A program made the translations under genes and the position numbers. From Halobacteriales archaeon QS_9_67_15 (lineage in GTDB: Archaea; Halobacteriota; Halobacteria; Halobacteriales; Haloarculaceae): DNA of 11,283 nucleotides. Shown piece by piece: positions 6,515 through 11,283 of this stretch (position 1 is its first letter; the number at the start of each line of letters is the position of its first letter). The stretch lies in NCBI GenBank assembly GCA_003023165.1, contig PXSD01000044.1:1-11283 (forward strand), in the 5' to 3' direction. The notes beneath the pieces were generated by a model that saw only the letters and a program-made list of their open reading frames with translations, was not told the origin of the DNA and searched no databases.

Positions 6515-6585
6515 CCTGACCGACGTGGATCGCACCGGTCCGTCCGCACAGCACGCCGCGACACACCGCGCGTTCGCCTGGTCAT
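6511..6585 (-). CDS. Putative 24-residue leader ORF coupled to the Nudix gene
   Basis: An ATG at 6585 lies about 27 bases downstream of a TATA box (TATAAG complement at 6610-6615), so a leaderless transcript would begin at this codon. The 24-codon frame (MTRRTRGVSRRAVRTDRCDP...) ends in a TGA overlapping the Nudix ATG as ATGA. This gives a way to translate the Nudix gene from a leaderless mRNA by termination-reinitiation. The Arg-rich composition looks like a chance frame in GC-rich DNA, so the peptide itself may be meaningless. The promoter geometry is the support. Confidence 0.4.
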   Translation of the reverse strand: MTRRTRGVSRRAVRTDRCDPRRSG

Positions 6586-6609
6586 GGCCCTCCGTTTGGG
6601 AGACATCCG

Positions 6610-6615
6610 TATAAG
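6610..6615 (-). promoter_or_regulatory. TATA box for the Nudix transcript
   Basis: Read on the minus strand as CTTATAC, it is centred 27 bases before the ATG at 6585 and about 98 bases before the Nudix ATG. It is the only AT-rich hexamer in this part of the 6515-6841 divergent gap. Between this box and the opposing promoter at 6812 I see no gene or repeat. Confidence 0.55.
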
Positions 6616-6811
6616 CCTTGGACTTCGGTAAGCGTTCGCACCGGCGCTCGTCCGCGAATCGCATTCTCGGCCGACGCGACGAGGCAACTGGACCGGGCAC
6701 TCGCCGGCCACGACCGCGCTCGCGTGCTCCTTCTCCGCTGACCGGGAGGACGTGGACTCGTGGATGACGGCAGTACGTGACCGACGGCGGCGAGTGAGTC
6801 GGATCAGTCCC

Positions 6812-6818
6812 TTTTTAG
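6812..6818 (+). promoter_or_regulatory. TATA box for the 6842 gene and downstream cluster
   Basis: TTTTTAG is centred about 27 bases upstream of the ATG at 6842, consistent with a leaderless promoter that would drive the SH3-like gene, the COG1325 gene and rnp3, which are separated by only 9 and 24 bases. Confidence 0.65.
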
Positions 6819-6841
6819 TGGGCCATCGAGTACCGCCGCAC

Positions 6842-7024
6842 ATGGCATTCGAAGAGGACGACAGCGTCATCCTCCGCGACGAGCACAGCGAATACGACGG
6901 CGAAGAAGGCACGGTCACGCAGGTCGTCGAGACGATGTTCGGCGACGAGAACTACACCGTCTCCTTCGAGGACGGCCAGGAAGCGGGCGTCTCCGAGGAC
7001 AACCTCGAAGCCGTCGAGGAGTAA
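6842..7024 (+). CDS. 60-residue acidic SH3/KOW-like small protein
   Basis: The protein starts MAFEEDDSVILRDEHSEYDG, continues through EEGTVTQVVETMFGDENYTV, and ends SEDNLEAVEE. Short alternating strands with glycine turns (SVILRDEH, GTVTQVVETM, YTVSFEDGQ, EAGVSEDNLEAV) resemble a single SH3-like beta barrel of the KOW/DUF1918-like type often seen as small halophile proteins. It is strongly acidic. The ATG at 6842 is supported by the TATA spacing; the frame extends upstream but into the promoter. It is nine bases upstream of the COG1325 gene and probably co-transcribed with it, which suggests a link to RNA or translation functions, but no role is established. Confidence 0.8.
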   Translation: MAFEEDDSVILRDEHSEYDGEEGTVTQVVETMFGDENYTVSFEDGQEAGVSEDNLEAVEE

Positions 7025-7033
7025 GTCCACCCG

Positions 7034-7459
7034 ATGCCGTCAGTTCCGCTCCACTACGTCGACCTGCGGGCGTTCTGCTACGCCACCGAGGACGAGGAGC
7101 GCGTCGAGCGCGCCCTCATGACGTACCTCCCCGAAGACGTCGAACTCGACCGCGCCGTCTCGGAGGGCCACCACGGCGACCGCATCGTCGTGCTCTCCGC
7201 GCGCGTCGAACGGGCCGACGAGATCAGGCACGTCCTCGACGGACTCGGCGAGCTGGACGACGTGGACACGGTGGTCGAGGAGCTGGAGGAGCGCGTCGAC
7301 GACGACTGCGCCTTCTACCTGACGCTCGACAAGCAGGCCGCCTTCTCCGGCGAGGTCCGGCGCGGCGACGGCATCACCGTCCGCACCAAGGTCGAAGCGT
7401 ACCCGGCGAAGAAACACAAGGCCGTCGAGAACGCCCGCGAGGTCTTCGAGGCGCTGTGA
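7034..7459 (+). CDS. COG1325 (DUF54) RNA-binding protein, often labelled exosome subunit
   Basis: The protein has 141 residues and begins VPLHYVDLRAFCYATEDEERV. It ends with a conserved basic patch, FYLTLDKQAAFSGEVRRGDGITVRTKVEAYPAKK, typical of archaeal COG1325 proteins, which are predicted RNA binders with a ribosomal-protein-L5-like fold. In other archaea this gene accompanies exosome and RNase P genes, which is the origin of the exosome label. Haloarchaea are generally reported to lack the Rrp4/Rrp41/Rrp42 exosome, so the role here is uncertain. The gene lies 24 bp upstream of rnp3, supporting a function in RNA processing. No Shine-Dalgarno sequence is evident; translation probably follows the upstream cistron. 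Confidence 0.85.
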   Translation: MPSVPLHYVDLRAFCYATEDEERVERALMTYLPEDVELDRAVSEGHHGDRIVVLSARVERADEIRHVLDGLGELDDVDTVVEELEERVDDDCAFYLTLDKQAAFSGEVRRGDGITVRTKVEAYPAKKHKAVENAREVFEAL

Positions 7460-7483
7460 CGGCCGTGACGACTTCTGTGCCCG

Positions 7484-8191
7484 ATGTTTGAAGCAGTCTA
7501 CGCCCGTCCCGACGGCGACTCCCCTGTCGAGCGATTCGCGGAGACCGCCGCGGAGTACGGATTCGACGGACTGGTCGTCCGAAACCACGGCGATGCGCTC
7601 GCCGAGGTCGGCGCCGAGTCGCTCTCCGAGCGCCACGCCATCGACGTGGTCGAGGGCGTGGAGGTGCGAGCGGACGACCCGTCGCGAGCGAGCGGGTTCG
7701 TCGGCACCCACCGCGAGTCGAAGACGGTCGTCGCCGTCCACGGCGGGACGGACGCGATCAACCGCTTCGCAGCCGAGCAGCCGGCCGTCGACGTGCTCGC
7801 GCATCCGATGGCCGGCGACGGCGACGTGAACCACGTGATCGCCAAGACCGCCGCCGAAAACGGCGTTCGACTGGAGTTCGCCTTCGAGCAGGTGCTCCGC
7901 GCCGACGGCGGTCGCCGCGTGCAGGCGCTACGGGACCTCCGCAAGCTCCGCGAACTTGTCGAGACATACGACACCCCCTACGTCGTCAGTGCCGACCCGC
8001 AGAGCCACCTCCACCTGCGTGCACCCCGCGACCTCGTATCCGTCGGCCAGACGGTGGGGTTCGACGCCGACCAGATGGAGACGGGGCTGTCGGAGTGGGG
8101 CCGGCTCGTCGAACGGAATCGTCGCCGCCAGAGCGACGAGTTCGTCGAACCGGGCGTCTATCGCAGGTCAGGCGACGACGAGGACTCGTAA
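7484..8191 (+). CDS. rnp3: Ribonuclease P protein component 3 (Rpp30 homologue)
   Basis: The protein has 235 residues and the PHP-like TIM-barrel pattern of archaeal RNP3/Rpp30: MFEAVYARPDGD at the start, GFDGLVVRNHGD at 26-37, VDVVEGVEVRAD at 54-64, DVLAHPMAGDGDVNHVIAKT at 103-122, GVRLEFAFEQVLR at 127-139, and YDTPYVVSADPQSHLHLRAP near 162-181. RNP3 pairs with RNP2 (Pop5) to support the catalytic RNA of RNase P, which trims tRNA 5' leaders. The rnp2 gene lies two genes downstream, so both partners of the known heterotetramer are encoded together. An acidic C-terminal tail (SGDDEDS) is a halophile addition. The start is chosen at 7484, which gives the family N-terminus. Confidence 0.92.
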   Translation: MFEAVYARPDGDSPVERFAETAAEYGFDGLVVRNHGDALAEVGAESLSERHAIDVVEGVEVRADDPSRASGFVGTHRESKTVVAVHGGTDAINRFAAEQPAVDVLAHPMAGDGDVNHVIAKTAAENGVRLEFAFEQVLRADGGRRVQALRDLRKLRELVETYDTPYVVSADPQSHLHLRAPRDLVSVGQTVGFDADQMETGLSEWGRLVERNRRRQSDEFVEPGVYRRSGDDEDS

Positions 8192-8257
8192 TCGGACTCT
8201 CCGCGGGGACGACTCCACAGCGAGGCGTTCATTGTCCGTCGGGGCGGATCGGGAGTT

Positions 8258-8923
8258 ATGAAACAGTCCATCGAGGACCACGCCGCCCGCTTCGACGAGA
8301 AGGCGGCCGAGTACGACGACTCGAAGAGCGACGAGTACCGCGCCTGTGCATCGCTCGTCATCGACCACGCCGCGCCCGGCTCCGACGAGGCGGTGCTGGA
8401 CCTGGGAACCGGAACCGGCGCCATCGCGCTGCCGCTGGCCGAGGACGCGAAGCGAGTAGTCGGTCGGGACATCAGCGCCGGCATGCTCGAGCAGGCCCGC
8501 GAGAAGGCCACCGAGCGGGGACTCGACTCGGTCGAGTTCGGCGAGGGGCGGTTCCGCGAACCGAACGTCCCCGACGACGCCGAGGTGGACGTGGTGACGA
8601 CGAACTTCGCGATGCACCACCTCTCGGACGCGGAGAAACGGGCGGCGCTCGACGTGGTCGCCGACCTCGAGCCCGGGCGGGTCGTCCTCGGTGACGTGAT
8701 GTTCTTCGGCGAACCCGACCCCGAGGAGCCGTTCTACAGCCCCGACGTCGACGACCCGGCGACGGTCGGCGTGCTCGCCGACGCGTTCACAGACGCGGGG
8801 TACGCGTTGACAGCCGTCGAACCCGTCCACGAGCAGGTCGGCGTACTCGTCGCCGAACGCGTGACGGGCGTCGACGGGGTCGAAACCCCGGTCGGTGACT
8901 CGGACGCGGAGACGGATCCGTGA
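8258..8923 (+). CDS. Class I SAM-dependent methyltransferase between the RNase P genes
   Basis: The protein has 221 residues. Motif I is VLDLGTGTGAIALPLA at 46-61. VVGRDISAGMLEQAR at 67-81 gives the acidic ribose-binding residue, and TTNFAMHHL at 114-122 is the motif IV region, typical of methyltransferase 11-like enzymes. Substrate specificity is not readable; position between rnp3 and rnp2 suggests, but does not show, an RNA-related role. It starts 66 bp after rnp3, and no convincing TATA box precedes it, so co-transcription is likely. Its TGA stop overlaps the GTG start of rnp2 by four bases (GTGA). The acidic tail after about residue 205 (VETPVGDSDAETDP) is likely disordered. Confidence 0.9.
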   Translation: MKQSIEDHAARFDEKAAEYDDSKSDEYRACASLVIDHAAPGSDEAVLDLGTGTGAIALPLAEDAKRVVGRDISAGMLEQAREKATERGLDSVEFGEGRFREPNVPDDAEVDVVTTNFAMHHLSDAEKRAALDVVADLEPGRVVLGDVMFFGEPDPEEPFYSPDVDDPATVGVLADAFTDAGYALTAVEPVHEQVGVLVAERVTGVDGVETPVGDSDAETDP

Positions 8924-9270
8924 AACACCTCCCGAAGCACCTGCAGCCGCGCTGGCGCTATCTCGCGGTCGAACTCCGGGGCGACGCCGACGCGGGGTTC
9001 GACCGGGGCGTCTTCCAGCGAGAGGTGTGGTTCGCGGCGCAGAACCTCGTCGGAGACACCGGGAGCGCCGACCTCGACCTCTCGGTCCTCCGGTTCGAGT
9101 TCGGCGGCGAGGACGGCCACGCGGTCGTTCGCGTGCGACGGGGTGAAGTGAGCCGTGCGAGGGCGGTACTGGCCTCTATCGACGCCGTGGAGGGGACGAC
9201 TCTCGGCGTTCGCGTCTGCGGCGTCAGCGGGACCGTCCGCGCCTGCGTCGACGAGCATCTCGGCGCGTGA
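8920..9270 (+). CDS. rnp2: Ribonuclease P protein component 2 (Pop5 homologue)
   Basis: The protein has 116 residues with the family opening MKHLPKHLQPRWRYLAVELR, followed by FQREVWFAAQNLVGDTGSAD and the strand pair LSVLRFEF and AVVRVRRGEVSRARAVLASI, as in archaeal Pop5. It forms a heterotetramer with RNP3 and stimulates the RNase P RNA cleavage step. The start is GTG, chosen because it alone yields the conserved KHLPKHL N-terminus, and it overlaps the methyltransferase stop. No alternative ATG exists near the start. The protein is full length. Confidence 0.92.
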   Translation: MKHLPKHLQPRWRYLAVELRGDADAGFDRGVFQREVWFAAQNLVGDTGSADLDLSVLRFEFGGEDGHAVVRVRRGEVSRARAVLASIDAVEGTTLGVRVCGVSGTVRACVDEHLGA

Positions 9271-9378
9271 CGGAGCGACCGACGGGCGGCCACCGGAACG
9301 CGACCCGTCGGTCCGGCGGAGAGTCTTCGCCCGGGGTCTCGGTCGACCGGACCGACGGCAGAGTCACGACAAGAAAAG

Positions 9379-9384
9379 TATATA
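9379..9384 (+). promoter_or_regulatory. TATA box for psmA with long leader
   Basis: TATATA is preceded by an A-rich stretch (AAGAAAAG) that could serve as BRE. A start about 27 bases downstream (near 9408) would leave a 5' UTR of about 113 nt before the psmA ATG, unlike the leaderless neighbours. The rest of 9271-9520 contains no gene I can support; a short stem (GTCGC and GCGAC around TTCGGG, 9489-9504) lies just before the start codon. Confidence 0.55.
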
Positions 9385-9520
9385 CGACGCCGACCGATAC
9401 CAACGAGACAGAGACCGGTCGTCACCGAAAGCACTGAACGGCGAGGCGTCTGTCCGTGCGACTGGCGTCGACGTGCGGGCCGTCCGAAGTCGCTTCGGGG
9501 CGACCGAACTCGATCTAACT

Positions 9521-10291
<771 letters not shown>

Positions 10292-10346
10292 GCGACCGAC
10301 CGCTCGTCCCCGCTCGCGCGACGGCGGCGTCGCCGACGCCACACAC

Positions 10347-10353
10347 CTTTTTA
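10347..10353 (+). promoter_or_regulatory. TATA box for the SBDS gene
   Basis: CTTTTTAC is centred about 27 bases upstream of the ATG at 10377, indicating a leaderless transcript independent of psmA. Confidence 0.65.
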
Positions 10354-10376
10354 CCCGCCCGGTGTAACCTCAGGGT

Positions 10377-10995
10377 ATGATATCGCTCGAAGAGGCAGTG
10401 ACGGCGCGCCTCGAGTCTCACGGGGAACGCTTCGAGGTACTCGTGGACCCCGACGCGGCGCTCGCGATGAAGCGAGGCGAGTTCGAGGGCGAACTGGCGG
10501 ACGTGATCGCCGCCGAGGACGTCTTCGAGAACGCCTCCCGCGGTGACCGACCGCCGGAGAACGCGCTCGAAACGGTGTTCGACACGACCGACCCGCTGGA
10601 GGTCATCCCCGAAGTCGTCGAGCGCGGGGAGATCCAGATCACTGCCGAACAGCGCAAAGAGATGCAGGAGCGCAAGCACAAGGAACTAATCAACCGGATC
10701 ACGCGCAACGCGGTCAATCCGCAGATGGACGACGCGCCCCATCCCCCGGACCGCATCGAGAGCGCGCTCGAACAGGCCGAATTCAAGATCGACCCGATGG
10801 AGCCCGTCGAAGGCACAGGTCCGGGAGTTCGGCGAGCTCGAACGCGAGGAGTGGCAGCCGGACGGCTCCTGGGTCGGCGTCGTCGAGTTCCCCGCCGGGA
10901 TGCAAAACGAGTTCTACGACCTCGTCAACGAGGTTTCGAGCGGCGAGGCCGAGACGCGGATACTCAAAGACGAGGACGATATCGACACCCGGTAG
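10377..10995 (+). pseudogene. SBDS ribosome-maturation protein, internally deleted and frameshifted
   Basis: Codons from the ATG at 10377 give domain I (MISLEEAVTARLESHGERFE..., with the conserved MKRGEFEGELADVIAAEDVF) and domain II (GEIQITAEQRKEMQERKHKE, NAVNPQ, PHPPDRIESALEQAEFKIDP) as far as MEPVEG near base 10814. Immediately after, the family sequence jumps to the domain III segment AQVREFGELEREEWQPDGSW ... GEAETRILKDEDDIDTR, but in a different frame (from 10813 to the TAG at 10993-10995). About 35-40 residues linking domains II and III are absent, and the net change is 3n+2 bases lost. Read continuously, the first frame runs on as Arg-rich nonsense to 11156. SBDS promotes removal of aIF6 from the large ribosomal subunit. 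Either the gene is broken or the assembly is wrong. Confidence 0.85.
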
Positions 10996-11132
10996 CTGCG
11001 GTCGACGGACGAGCGAGCGCGACGGGGAACGGCGGTCCGTCGGGCGTCGACTTGGCCGAGGTTACCGGCCGCTGTCTTGCGATCGCGATCGTTCGGAACC
11101 GAGACTTCCGGGACGTGAACGTTCCGGTGTTG

Positions 11133-11138
11133 ATATAT
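11133..11138 (+). promoter_or_regulatory. TATA box for the zinc-finger gene
   Basis: ATATAT within GATATATAG is centred about 26 bases upstream of the ATG at 11162, a leaderless arrangement. Between the SBDS stop and this box I see only a 12-bp palindrome at 11080-11091. Confidence 0.65.
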
Positions 11139-11161
11139 AGACCGATTCCGAACTGACGACT

Positions 11162-11283
11162 ATGACCCACGTCTGCCGAAACTGCAAACGTACGTTCGGA
11201 ACGGAACTCGAGCTCGAACTCCACCGGGACACGTGCTCGCAGGGCGAGCTGTTCTGCGACGAGTGCGGCGAGCGGTTCGCGGA
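11162..11283 (+). CDS. Small zinc-finger protein, truncated by window edge
   Basis: Forty codons are visible: MTHVCRNCKRTFGTELELEL, then HRDTC, then FCDECGERFA. The first finger is C2H2-like (CxxC, then F, L and HxxxC), and a second CxxC (CDEC) begins before the edge. Such short zinc-finger proteins are common in haloarchaea; most are uncharacterised and may bind nucleic acid or protein. Strand and start are supported by the TATA spacing. The 3' end lies outside the window. Confidence 0.8.
   Translation, partial: MTHVCRNCKRTFGTELELELHRDTCSQGELFCDECGERFA

Noticed and set aside
10805..10830. Programmed ribosomal frameshift in SBDS
   Set aside because: A simple shift would not restore the missing 35-40 residues between domains II and III, and no slippery heptamer is seen at the junction.
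11080..11091. 12-bp perfect palindrome CGATCGCGATCG between SBDS and the zinc-finger gene
   Set aside because: Short, low-complexity CG/GATC repeat; expected by chance in GC-rich DNA, with no second copy noticed nearby.
10377..11156. A continuous 259-residue protein read from the SBDS start
   Set aside because: After about residue 146 the frame becomes Arg-rich nonsense, while true SBDS C-terminal sequence lies in another frame; the long ORF is an artefact of the frameshift.

Overview
The window comes from a haloarchaeon (class Halobacteria). The DNA is very GC-rich, the predicted proteins are acidic (Asp/Glu-rich), and several genes begin at an ATG about 27 bases downstream of a TATA-like box, as expected for leaderless haloarchaeal transcripts. 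The gene content is archaeal: an alpha proteasome subunit, two RNase P proteins, SBDS, PyrB/PyrI and CoaBC. Genus cannot be assigned from the sequence alone.

Layout. Bases 1-671 are the 3' part of a class I SAM methyltransferase. Bases 802-2106 encode a multi-pass GT87 (DUF2029)-type membrane protein. It converges on coaBC (minus strand, 2137-3090), which is divergent from pyrB-pyrI (3287-4659), the two aspartate carbamoyltransferase subunits joined by an ATGA overlap. Next come an 80-bp palindromic element directly after the pyrI stop, a 25-residue membrane microprotein (4872-4949), a conserved-looking TIM-barrel glycosidase-like protein (5077-5904) and a convergent Nudix hydrolase (5951-6514, minus). 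Divergent from the Nudix gene, a long plus-strand cluster begins: a 60-residue SH3-like protein, a COG1325 RNA-binding protein, rnp3, a methyltransferase, rnp2, psmA and SBDS. This is the haloarchaeal remnant of the archaeal proteasome/exosome/RNase P superoperon. A zinc-finger gene runs off the right edge.

The most notable results are two lesions in normally indispensable genes. A 99-bp stretch covering the convergent GT87/coaBC 3' ends is repeated exactly, 805 bp away, inside coaBC. There it replaces, in frame, the middle of the CoaC (decarboxylase) domain, including the expected active-site His region and the ATANT-type motif. In SBDS, the segment joining domain II to domain III is missing and the reading frame is shifted, so the gene reads as two fragments. 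Both may be assembly errors (99 is a common de Bruijn k-mer size) or real rearrangements; read-level data would decide. I see no CRISPR array, tRNA, rRNA, complete insertion sequence or defence/toxin module. The palindromic element, the microprotein and a putative leader ORF before the Nudix gene are the less explained items.
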